A stretch of 64,000 nt of DNA. Source: Flavicella sediminum (GTDB taxonomy: Bacteria; Bacteroidota; Bacteroidia; Flavobacteriales; Flavobacteriaceae). The notes beneath the pieces were generated by a model. It saw nothing but the letters and a program-made list of their open reading frames with translations, did not search any database and had not been told where the DNA came from. Below, in pieces: positions 35,393 to 44,067 of the stretch (its first letter is position 1; the number at the start of each line of letters is the position of its first letter). Location of the stretch: the NCBI RefSeq assembly GCF_006381105.1, contig NZ_VDET01000001.1:1-64000 (forward strand). The letters run 5' to 3'. A program made the position numbers and the translations under genes.

Positions 35393-36736
35393 TTAATGCT
35401 CGTTGTCTTCAGCTCCGTGCGTTAGTTTTTTTAATTTTTTAAAGAACAATCCAATCAGTAAAGCAAAGGCCATACAAAACAAGGCGATACTTGTAAAGAT
35501 GGTAAATTCTCCATAATTTGATGCAGATTCGCCTAATAAACCAGCAAATTTACTTCCCAATCCAATAACCGCCCAATACAAGCCCATCATAGAAGATGCG
35601 TATTTTGCAGGTGCAAGTTTTGTGATAAAGGACATGGAAACAGGAGACAAACAAAGTTCTCCAATGGTATGAAATAAATAGGCTAAGACCAACCAAAACA
35701 TCGCCGAGGATCCTGAGTTTTCAAATTGCACGGCAGCTCCGCTCATAAATAAAAATCCAACTCCTATAATTAAAAGACCAATAATCATTTTAAAAAGGGA
35801 AGTTGCCTCTTTGTTTTTAAGTTTTCGTTTGCTCCAAATAGTAGCCACCCAAATACCCAAAGTAATTATAAAAAATGCGTTTAGCGATTGAAACCAAGTT
35901 GCAGGAATTTCCATTCCTAATAAAAGGCGGCTGGTTTTTTCTTTTGTATAAATATTCATCAATCCTCCGGCTTGTTCAAAAGCAGAAAAGAAGACGATAA
36001 TGATTAAAAAGGAAATCAATAAAACATAAATTCTATCTTTTTCTATTTTTGTTAATGCGTTGTTTATTCCGGGGTTGACTTTGTCGTTTTTTACCATTAA
36101 ATCGCCAACGCCCACTAAATATTTTTGACCGAATATAAATTGAATCAAACCAAGTAGCATACATATTCCTGCCAAACCAAATCCATAATGCCAACCATGT
36201 ACTTCACCAACATAGCCTACAAGCAAGCTAGATAAAAAGGCACCGACATTGATTCCTATATAAAAAATGATAAAACCTTTGTCTCTACGAATGTCATTTT
36301 TTTTATACAATCCACCTACCATGGTAGAAATATTTGGTTTTAACATACCAACTCCTAAAATAATAAAACCAAGTCCTGTATAAAAAGCCCATAATTGTTC
36401 ATAGGCTAAAATAGAATGCCCTATAACTAAAAGGGAAGCTCCAATTATGACTGATTTTTTTTGTCCAAAAACCCGATCTGCTAAAAGTCCTCCAGGAATT
36501 GAAGCTACATACACCAACATGGTATACCAACCGTAAAGCGCTAAAGCTTCTCCGTTTGTCCAACCCAATCCGGGGTTTTTATCGGTCGTGCTTTGAATAA
36601 GGTAAAGGACAAATATGGCGCGCATACCATAGTAAGAAAATCGTTCCCACATTTCTGTAAAGAAAAGAGTGTAGAGTCCAACCGGATGACCAAATAATTC
36701 TTTTTCATGCGGTTTTTTTAAAGATATTTCGGCCAT
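35393..36736 (-). CDS. proton-dependent oligopeptide transporter (POT/PTR family), short form
   Basis: A 447-aa paralogue of the neighbouring transporter. The signature EMWERFSYYGMR (about 28-39), GGLLADRVFGQKK, GVGMLKPNISTM and HTIGELCLSPVSMSFITKLAP are present. It is about 140 residues shorter than its neighbour because the central linker and helices are reduced, giving about 12 helices, the core number of POT carriers. It starts 6 bases after the peptidase gene stop, so the two are co-translated. Confidence 0.92.
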   Translation of the reverse strand: MAEISLKKPHEKELFGHPVGLYTLFFTEMWERFSYYGMRAIFVLYLIQSTTDKNPGLGWTNGEALALYGWYTMLVYVASIPGGLLADRVFGQKKSVIIGASLLVIGHSILAYEQLWAFYTGLGFIILGVGMLKPNISTMVGGLYKKNDIRRDKGFIIFYIGINVGAFLSSLLVGYVGEVHGWHYGFGLAGICMLLGLIQFIFGQKYLVGVGDLMVKNDKVNPGINNALTKIEKDRIYVLLISFLIIIVFFSAFEQAGGLMNIYTKEKTSRLLLGMEIPATWFQSLNAFFIITLGIWVATIWSKRKLKNKEATSLFKMIIGLLIIGVGFLFMSGAAVQFENSGSSAMFWLVLAYLFHTIGELCLSPVSMSFITKLAPAKYASSMMGLYWAVIGLGSKFAGLLGESASNYGEFTIFTSIALFCMAFALLIGLFFKKLKKLTHGAEDNEH

Positions 36737-36742
36737 AGTTTC

Positions 36743-38896
36743 TTATTTTAAATGCGTATCTAAATAATTTGTCATTTTGGTAAATAAATGCAAACGTGTG
36801 TTTTTTCCTCTGTAAATTCCATGAGCCCGATCTGGGTATATAAATTGATCAAAAGGTTTATTTGCTTTTATCAAAGCATTGGTCATTTGATAGGTGTTTT
36901 GCACGTGTACATTGTCATCACCAGTTCCATGAACGATGAGTAAATTTCCCTTGAGTTTTTTTGCATGAAAAATTGGAGAGTTATCGTCATAACCTGAAGG
37001 GTTTTCCTGTGGAGTTCTTAAAAATCTTTCGGTGTAAATAGAATCGTAAAAACGCCAAGAGGTTACGGGAGCAATAGAAATGGCTGTACTAAAAACAGCA
37101 CTGCCCTTTAAAATGCAGTTGGCAGCCATAAATCCACCATAACTCCAACCCCAAATACCAATTTTATCTGCGGCAATATATGGTCGTTTTCTTAATACTT
37201 TTGCGGCTTCAATTTGATCTATGGTTTCAAATTTCCCTAAGTCTTTATAGGTGATTTTTTTAAAGTCGTTTCCTTTAAAACCCGTTCCCCTTCCATCAAT
37301 GCAAGCAATAATATAGCCTTTTTGAGCTAGGATTTGATGCCAGTAATCATTGTAAGAATTCCATGAATTATGAACTTCCTGTGAACCTGGTCCAGAATAT
37401 TGAAAAAGTACTAAGGGATATTTTTTGCTTGAATCAAAATCCAAAGGTTTTACCATCCACATATTAAAAGTACCAGTTGCCGTTTTTAGGGTAGAAAATT
37501 CTTTTGGAGAAATAATATACTCGGCAAGTTTAGTTTGTAGTCCGGTATTGTCTTTTATTGTTTTTAAAGCATTTTGTCCTTCAAATAAAGTATACGATGT
37601 TGGTGTTGTTGCATTAGAATGATTGACAATATAGAAACGAAAGTCTTTGCTGAATTCAGCATCGTTGGTGCCTTTTAATCGACTTAATTTTGTTTTGTTT
37701 TTACCATTTAATTGAATGCTGTACAGGTCACGTTCCGTGCTGTGCTCTTCTGTAGATTGGTAATAAAGTGTTTTGTTGTGTAAACCATAGTATTTGGTTA
37801 CTTCCCAATTGCCATGGGTAATTTGTTGTTTTAGTTTGCCGTTTTTTGAATAATGATATAGGTGATTAAAACCGCTGGCTTCACTTCCCCAAATAAAACT
37901 ATTGTCTTCTAAATAGGTAAGGTAATTTGTATTTACAATATCTACATAAGTGTCATTCTTTTCTTCCAAAACGGTCGTAGCAAGTAGGGTGTTGCTATCT
38001 ACCAAATGAAGTTTTAAATGATTTTGATGCCTGTTCAAGGTCATAACACTTAGTTGGTCGTTTTTATGAGTCCAAGTGAGATTTGGAATGTATTCATAGT
38101 CGCCTAAATTAATTTGATTGGTTTTAGCTGTTTTCAAATCGTACAAAAGCAAACTGACCTTAGAGTTGTTTTCGCCAGCTTTTGGGTATTTAAAAGTCAA
38201 TTTTGTTGGATAGTTACTTGTTCCTAAAATATCCATATCATATAAAGGAACCTCAGATTCGTCAAATTTTAAGAAGGCAATTTTGTCACTTTCCAAACTC
38301 CAATGATAGGCTTTTACAAATTTTAGTTCCTCTTCATAGACCCAATCAGACATGGCGTTTATGATTTTGTTTTTCTCACCATCCAAAGTAATTTGCATGG
38401 TTTTGTTAAGTTCAATGTCTTTTACGTATAAGTTGTTGTTTTTAACATAACTTAAAAATTTATTGTCAGGCGAAAAATTAGGAATACTTATAAAGTCTTT
38501 ATCGACCAATGAAACACTTTTACTTTCAATATCGTAAAGATAATAGATGGCTTTGGTCGAATTTCTATAAATTGATTGGGTGTTGGTCTGCAATAAAATC
38601 TTTGTTTCAGAAGCATTGAGGCTATAATCATCAAAATAAGCGATGTCCTTCAAGTTTTTGCTATCCACCAAAGTGGCTGTTTTTTCTTGACTGACATAAT
38701 TATAGATGTCAATAGAGGTGCTTTGTGTTTCTTTTTGAAAATTTAGTAAACTATACGAATCGTTGTTTAGCGGATTAAAAGACCGCATTGTTTGTTCTCT
38801 AAACTGACCACTCCAAATTTCTTCCAGTGTAATTTGTTTTTTTTGCGCAGTAAAAAGAAGTGGAAAAAGTAAGATTAGACTTAATAATTTCTTCAT
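36743..38896 (-). CDS. dipeptidyl peptidase IV, S9 family
   Basis: Exported serine peptidase that removes X-Pro/X-Ala dipeptides from peptide N-termini, 717 aa. Signal peptide MKKLLSLILLFPLLFTAQ; an eight-bladed propeller domain (about 60-450) with the double-Glu motif DWVYEEEL that holds the substrate amino terminus; then the alpha/beta hydrolase with nucleophile in GWSYGG, Asp in GTGDDNVHVQN and His in DRAHGI. The frame opens at 38965, but the ATG at 38894-38896 gives the clean signal peptide. First gene of an operon with two peptide transporters and a thioredoxin: digestion, uptake and redox upkeep. Confidence 0.93.
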   Translation of the reverse strand: MKKLLSLILLFPLLFTAQKKQITLEEIWSGQFREQTMRSFNPLNNDSYSLLNFQKETQSTSIDIYNYVSQEKTATLVDSKNLKDIAYFDDYSLNASETKILLQTNTQSIYRNSTKAIYYLYDIESKSVSLVDKDFISIPNFSPDNKFLSYVKNNNLYVKDIELNKTMQITLDGEKNKIINAMSDWVYEEELKFVKAYHWSLESDKIAFLKFDESEVPLYDMDILGTSNYPTKLTFKYPKAGENNSKVSLLLYDLKTAKTNQINLGDYEYIPNLTWTHKNDQLSVMTLNRHQNHLKLHLVDSNTLLATTVLEEKNDTYVDIVNTNYLTYLEDNSFIWGSEASGFNHLYHYSKNGKLKQQITHGNWEVTKYYGLHNKTLYYQSTEEHSTERDLYSIQLNGKNKTKLSRLKGTNDAEFSKDFRFYIVNHSNATTPTSYTLFEGQNALKTIKDNTGLQTKLAEYIISPKEFSTLKTATGTFNMWMVKPLDFDSSKKYPLVLFQYSGPGSQEVHNSWNSYNDYWHQILAQKGYIIACIDGRGTGFKGNDFKKITYKDLGKFETIDQIEAAKVLRKRPYIAADKIGIWGWSYGGFMAANCILKGSAVFSTAISIAPVTSWRFYDSIYTERFLRTPQENPSGYDDNSPIFHAKKLKGNLLIVHGTGDDNVHVQNTYQMTNALIKANKPFDQFIYPDRAHGIYRGKNTRLHLFTKMTNYLDTHLK

Positions 38897-39082
38897 GTAT
38901 AAATAATATGATTTTAGTGCTACTAAATTAGCTAAAATAAAAGAAATGTAAGGATTTATAGGCATTGAAATTCCTTTTCATATGCTTATAAATTAGTTTT
39001 CCTTTTTTTATTTAAAAGACAATAAAAGTTTTATATTTGGAAAGTTCATTACGAAATTGTTTTGATTGAGATCTGCCCCCAT

Positions 39083-40069
39083 ATGAGATTACACTTTAAA
39101 TATATATATATACTTCCTTTTTTATTTTACCTGACACAAAGTTTTAGTCAAGAAACATTGCCTGTAAACTCAGACTACCTGTCGGATAACGTGTATATAT
39201 TGCATCCAGCAGCAGCCGGAGTAGGAGATTCAGGGAAAATTAGAGCCACAAGTTCTACACAATGGAAGGGGGTTTCTAATGCTCCTTCTGTAAAAACCCT
39301 AAGTTTTCATAACAGAATAGGCAATAAAACAGGAGTAGGAGTTGCTGTTTATAGCAATTCAAATGGAAATCACTCTACCGTGGGACTTCAAGGCACGTAT
39401 GCTTATCATTTAAATTTATCGCGTAGATCCTATGATTTTGAACAATTATCTTTTGGATTGTCGTTAAATGCGGTACAAAATAAATTCGATACCAGTATTT
39501 TTTCAGACACAGAGTCAGATCCAGTTGCCGCAGCCATCAAAGCAAGCGATAATTATTTTAATGGTGATTTTGGAATGGCCTACCATAGAAACGGATTTGC
39601 TGGATATTTCACCATCAAAAATTTATTCCTAACCACAAAAACGGCTAGTAGAACAGAATCAATAAATCTTAGAAAGTTTTTAATAAACACCAGTTATTAT
39701 TTTGGTGATGAAAATGCGTTTCAATACGAACCTTCTGCTATGGTATTGTACGATCCTTATTTTAAAAGAACCACTTTGGATTTAAATATGAAGTTTTACA
39801 AGAATTTAGAGCAAAGTAAATTATGGTTTGCGCTGTCTTTTCGTCAATCTTTTTATGATTCGACTTCTGAAAACTGGAATTATCTTTCTCCAATTGTAGG
39901 TTTGAATCATAAGAATTTAATGTTTGCGTATACCTACAGAGAGCAGTTAGGCGATTCTAGTTTTGTGCCAAACGGAGGATATCACCAAATAACTATAGGT
40001 TGGAATGTTTTTGTAAAACGATCTCGTTTAGCCGCTTGTCCAAATATTAATTCTTCATTTTTCCATTAA
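39083..40069 (+). CDS. PorP/SprF-family outer-membrane protein
   Basis: A 328-aa beta-barrel protein of the type IX secretion-associated PorP/SprF family. Signal peptide MRLHFKYIYILPFLFYLTQSFSQ, then the family start SDYLSDNVYILHPAAAGV (about 30-47), QWKGVSNAPSVKTLSFHNRI, repeated strands and a C-terminal YHQITIGWNVF. I chose the ATG at 39083 over that at 39062 because it begins the signal peptide; a -7-like TATATTTG lies at 39032-39039 without a clear TTG. In Flavobacteriaceae these proteins often accompany a large surface protein exported by type IX secretion; none is adjacent here. The gene for a gamma-carbonic anhydrase-like protein follows after 11 bases. Confidence 0.85.
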   Translation: MRLHFKYIYILPFLFYLTQSFSQETLPVNSDYLSDNVYILHPAAAGVGDSGKIRATSSTQWKGVSNAPSVKTLSFHNRIGNKTGVGVAVYSNSNGNHSTVGLQGTYAYHLNLSRRSYDFEQLSFGLSLNAVQNKFDTSIFSDTESDPVAAAIKASDNYFNGDFGMAYHRNGFAGYFTIKNLFLTTKTASRTESINLRKFLINTSYYFGDENAFQYEPSAMVLYDPYFKRTTLDLNMKFYKNLEQSKLWFALSFRQSFYDSTSENWNYLSPIVGLNHKNLMFAYTYREQLGDSSFVPNGGYHQITIGWNVFVKRSRLAACPNINSSFFH

Positions 40070-40080
40070 AACTAAATTCT

Positions 40081-40599
40081 ATGATCATAAAAGAAGTGAG
40101 AGGTTGTACACCTAAATTTGGTGAAGATTGTTTTATTGCTGAAAATGCTGTGATTTTAGGCGAAGTAATTATGGGAAATCAATGCAGCGTTTGGTATAGT
40201 GCTGTTATTAGAGGTGATGTGCATTACATTCATATGGGCAATAAAGTAAATATTCAAGACGGTGCTGTTGTGCATGCAACTTTTGAAAAATCGCCGACTA
40301 CTATTGGTAACAATGTTTCTGTAGGGCACAATGCAATTGTACATGGATGTACAATAAAAGATGATGTTTTAATTGGTATGGGAGCCATAGTAATGGACGA
40401 TTGTGTGATTGAAAGTAATTCTATTATTGCCGCTGGTGCCGTTGTTGCAAAAGGAACTCACGTGCCTTCGGGAAGTGTTTTTGGAGGTGTGCCTGCAAAA
40501 AAAATAAAAGATATTAGCGAAGAACTTTTAACAGGTGAAATTCATAGAATTGCCGAAAATTACATCAAATACGCAGGTTGGTTTAAAGAGAATAACTAG
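40081..40599 (+). CDS. gamma-carbonic anhydrase family protein (left-handed beta-helix)
   Basis: A 172-aa cytoplasmic hexapeptide-repeat protein. The core (about 15-135) is a left-handed parallel beta-helix with VIRGDVHYIHMGNKVNIQDG and the histidines of the zinc site in VHATFEKS, VGHNAIVHG. Relatives include YrdA, PaaY and CaiE; carbonic anhydrase activity has been shown for few of them, so the reaction is uncertain. Close spacing to the PorP/SprF-like gene suggests co-transcription, though the functions are not obviously related. Confidence 0.88.
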   Translation: MIIKEVRGCTPKFGEDCFIAENAVILGEVIMGNQCSVWYSAVIRGDVHYIHMGNKVNIQDGAVVHATFEKSPTTIGNNVSVGHNAIVHGCTIKDDVLIGMGAIVMDDCVIESNSIIAAGAVVAKGTHVPSGSVFGGVPAKKIKDISEELLTGEIHRIAENYIKYAGWFKENN

Positions 40600-40860
40600 T
40601 TTCTATTGACTACAATAGCTTTTAGTTGTTGCATGTTTTTTTAGTAGAACTCGTATTCTAGTGCTAAAAAATAAAAATGAACTATAATTCATGTAGTTTA
40701 GGTCATGGTTTACATTTTGTAGCAAAAGCAATACTTATTTTTATAAGGTATATTCATTTTAGAAATGAATAAAGAAAACTTGCGCCATTCTTAAAATTTA
40801 TTTTTTTCTTCAAGTTGCCGTGTTTTCTTTATAGATTTCTTCTTATAAAAAAAACTTGCG

Positions 40861-43734
40861 ATGAAAAAGTATTTGTACATTCTTGTGTTTAGTTCCTTGC
40901 TATCAAATTTTCACCTCCAATCTCAAGAGAACAACATTATTTCTGAGTCAGCCTATGCTGAAAAAATTTATGTGCAGTTAAGTAGTACAATTTTCACTTC
41001 AGATACCAGTATTTGGTTCAAAGCAATAGTGACTGATTTAATGCATTTACCAACCCGATTGAGTGGGGTGCTACATGTAGAATTGGTCGACTTTGATAAA
41101 AGGATCGTTGCTAAAAAGTTATTGAAAATAGAGAAAGGTATGGCGACTGGTTTTTTCGATTTAAAAGAAAAAATGCCCGCAGGAAGATATCAAATAAGAG
41201 CATATACAGAATGGAATAAAAATTTTGGCACTGCCTTTATTTCTGAAACCTATATAGATATTTATGCTCCCAAAAAAGTCTTAGCATCAGAAGAGGCTTT
41301 AAGGGAAGTGACTTTAACAGAGATAGCGCCCGATCAATTTGAAATTGCAGCACAGGCCTTTCCTAAATTACTGAACCCAAAATACAAAGGCAGCTTAAAA
41401 ATATATGTGCATACCGAAAATAAAACCGATTCAGTTCAAGTAGATAAAGGCAAAGACGAAGCTTACAGTTTTCAGTATAAATTGCCTCAAGATGCTGTAA
41501 AAGCAAGAATAGAAATAAAAGTAGATTCCGTAAAACTAAGAAACGCCAATAGTGCATTTGTCAACTCTTACAGTAAAACAATAGCTATCAATAAACATTA
41601 TATCGACCTACAGTTTTTTCCCGAAGGTGGTAAATTAGTGGATGGTTTGACAAGCAATGTGGCCTTTAAAGCATTGGATTATAAAAACCAGGGAATTTCA
41701 GTTGCAGGGCATATAGTAGATGAAGCTAATGCGATTGTGATGCCTTTTCAGAGTAATGAATTGGGAATGGGAATCACGTATTTAACGCCCAATATTCAAA
41801 AAAAATACTACGCCCGTATTAAAGGAAAGAAGGGATTGGTGTATAAATATGAATTGCCACTTGTGCAAGCTACAGGTGTTGTTTTACAAGTAAAAGAGCG
41901 AAAAGAGTACCTAGTTGTTTCATTAAAAAATAAAAACTATAAAAGCGATTCTCTTTTGGTAAAAGTACAGGCAAGAGGTTTGGAACAGGATCAATTTTTT
42001 ATGAAGTTTAAAAAAGGAGTTGCTTTTACTGCCATAGAAAAAAGTGTGCTTCCTGAAGGACTTGTAAAAATAAGTATTTCGAATATGGAAGATCAAATTG
42101 TTTGTGAACGCTTGTTTTTTAATTATAAAGAAGAAGAAAGAATAGAAATTAGTTCTACTCCTAATCTAAAACAATACAGTCAACGAGGAAAAACAACAAT
42201 CCAATTGGCTACCAAAAATTCGAAGAAGCAGGCAGTAAAGTCCCATCTTTCTGTGTTGGTTATCAACAAAGAACAATTAGGCAAAGCAAATGAAAAACGC
42301 AGTAATTTAGTTTCCTATTTTTTATTGAATTCAGAATTGCAAGGAACCATCGAAAAGCCGAGTACCTATTTCAACCCCAAAAACAAAAGAAGAAAACAGA
42401 TGATGGATGCGCTTTTATTGACGCAAGGCTGGAGCAATTATAAGTATGAAAAATCAGCAGCTAAAGGAAATTTTAAATTTCTTCCAGAAAAAAACTTATC
42501 CGTTTCTGGGCGATTAAGAAATTTGATTAGTCAAAAAAAACCGCTTAAAAACCCGATAGATTTGACCTTGATTTATGGGCCGTTAAATGTTCTGATGCAG
42601 AAAGTCGATACCTCTGGACGTTTCCGTTTTTATCTAGAAGATTATTACAAAGATGAGTTTAAAGTACTGCTACAATCTAAAAGTGAAAAAGGGAAGAAAA
42701 AAGATTTTACCATTTATTTAGACAGTTATAAGTTTCCGAAGGTAAGCTATCAAAAGGAAATTCATATTGAAGATCCTGAAGTGGTTACTTCTTATATAAA
42801 ACAAAACATCGCACGAAAAAAAGCGGTTGAAAACTTTAATGCCTCTAAAGGAACCATAGCTTTAGATGAAGTGGAATTGACAGGTTATAGATTGACTGAA
42901 GCAAGAACGAAAATGATGAAGCGATATGGACCGCCAGATGTTGTTGTTGAAAATAAAGAATTGCTTAGCAAAGTAGAAAAATGGCATTCTGGATTGTATA
43001 GCTTGTTACAGTCTTCGTATCCAAATGATGTTGAAATTTATCCTGTATATCCAAAAGAGGGAGGCGATTATTTAAAAGCTAGAGTTTTTGGAGCTAAAAG
43101 AACCATTGTTCTTATTGATGGTATTCCCGTTAAAAGGTTTCAATATCCATTTTTAGATGCTTTGCCAATTGAAGAAATAAAAAGCTTTGAATTGATAAAA
43201 CGTCCCAAACGTACAGGGTCTTATCTAGGAAAATCACTTTCTATGGGCTACGACCTAAATGAAGATTCTCTTGTAGAAGGGGCTGGTTATGGACAAGATG
43301 AAACAGGTACAGAAAATGAATTTGAGACGCTAGAAGAAGCTGTAGTTGAAGAACAAGAGCCTGTTTTGGATGCTGCGGCTATAATTGATAGAACCTCTGT
43401 GATTTGTATTTATACCTATGCAGGTAAAGGATTTAATTTTATAAAACGTCCAAAAGGTATGTATAGCGGTATTGTTCCTGGGTTTGCTGCAAAGCGCGAA
43501 TTCTATGCTCCAAAATATGAAGATCCTGTAGATAGTGATTGGAATGTACAAGATGTACGTTCGGTAATACATTGGGCACCAAATATTGTAACAGATGCCG
43601 AAGGAAATACTAAAATAGAATTTTACAATGGCGATACACTGGGTGAGATGCTTGTTATTATTGAAGCAATTACAGAAAACGGAAAGTTGGGCTATGCTGA
43701 AACGACCTATGTTGTTGAGAAGAAGGATGAATAA
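40861..43734 (+). CDS. large exported MG2-like/TonB-plug-like protein
   Basis: A 957-aa exported protein of unknown exact function. Signal peptide (about 1-21, HLQSQ) is followed by MG2-like macroglobulin domains (about 30-240; YVQLSSTIFTSDTSIWFKAIV, PAGRYQIRAYTEW). The middle is beta-rich, with LKQYSQRGKTTIQL and the LLTQGWSNYKY motif typical of these Bacteroidota proteins. A C-terminal segment resembles a TonB-receptor plug (about 740-790; TIVLIDGIPVKRFQYPFLDA). The end (NIVTDAEGNTKIEFYNGDTLGEMLVIIEAITENGKLGY) resembles the alpha-2-macroglobulin bait/ligand region. No barrel is present. Probably a periplasmic or outer-membrane-associated protein. The 261 bases upstream hold no clear promoter. 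Confidence 0.7.
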   Translation: MKKYLYILVFSSLLSNFHLQSQENNIISESAYAEKIYVQLSSTIFTSDTSIWFKAIVTDLMHLPTRLSGVLHVELVDFDKRIVAKKLLKIEKGMATGFFDLKEKMPAGRYQIRAYTEWNKNFGTAFISETYIDIYAPKKVLASEEALREVTLTEIAPDQFEIAAQAFPKLLNPKYKGSLKIYVHTENKTDSVQVDKGKDEAYSFQYKLPQDAVKARIEIKVDSVKLRNANSAFVNSYSKTIAINKHYIDLQFFPEGGKLVDGLTSNVAFKALDYKNQGISVAGHIVDEANAIVMPFQSNELGMGITYLTPNIQKKYYARIKGKKGLVYKYELPLVQATGVVLQVKERKEYLVVSLKNKNYKSDSLLVKVQARGLEQDQFFMKFKKGVAFTAIEKSVLPEGLVKISISNMEDQIVCERLFFNYKEEERIEISSTPNLKQYSQRGKTTIQLATKNSKKQAVKSHLSVLVINKEQLGKANEKRSNLVSYFLLNSELQGTIEKPSTYFNPKNKRRKQMMDALLLTQGWSNYKYEKSAAKGNFKFLPEKNLSVSGRLRNLISQKKPLKNPIDLTLIYGPLNVLMQKVDTSGRFRFYLEDYYKDEFKVLLQSKSEKGKKKDFTIYLDSYKFPKVSYQKEIHIEDPEVVTSYIKQNIARKKAVENFNASKGTIALDEVELTGYRLTEARTKMMKRYGPPDVVVENKELLSKVEKWHSGLYSLLQSSYPNDVEIYPVYPKEGGDYLKARVFGAKRTIVLIDGIPVKRFQYPFLDALPIEEIKSFELIKRPKRTGSYLGKSLSMGYDLNEDSLVEGAGYGQDETGTENEFETLEEAVVEEQEPVLDAAAIIDRTSVICIYTYAGKGFNFIKRPKGMYSGIVPGFAAKREFYAPKYEDPVDSDWNVQDVRSVIHWAPNIVTDAEGNTKIEFYNGDTLGEMLVIIEAITENGKLGYAETTYVVEKKDE

Positions 43735-44004
43735 AGCGCTATTGTTCTGTTAGATTTTATCAAATACAACATCATTCCTTACCTGAATAAATAGTAAAAG
43801 CTTCCGTTTAGCGAATCTAAAGTAATTTGCCCCTAAGTCTTGTTGTTTAGTGGCTAAAAGAAGTTCCTTGTATTCTATTGTATAGCTGAGTGTGCTAGTA
43901 TGGAAGTCTGTTTTCAAACCAGTATCAATAGTGTTATAAACCTATGAGCTAATCCTCTTAGAATAGTTTTTGTAGCTAAATAGCTGTCATAGTTAACACA
44001 AAAA
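43735..44004. other. intergenic region between the MG2-like gene and susD
   Basis: No complete gene. On the minus strand a 64-codon stop-free stretch (43750-43941) without an ATG translates to protein-like sequence (TSTLSYTIEYKELLLATKQQ in its middle) and ends at TAA. It may be a gene remnant or chance; I recognise nothing in it. The susD terminator follows. Confidence 0.4.
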
Positions 44005-44038
44005 AAGCAGCCCTAAATAATGAAATTTAGGGCTGCTT
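44001..44038 (-). terminator. terminator of the susCD operon
   Basis: AAGCAGCCCTAAAT (44005-44018) pairs with ATTTAGGGCTGCTT (44025-44038). Read on the minus strand the stem is followed by a T run; it lies 30 bases past the susD stop. Confidence 0.92.
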
Positions 44039-44067
44039 AAAAAAACTAACTACTAATTATTTTGTAC

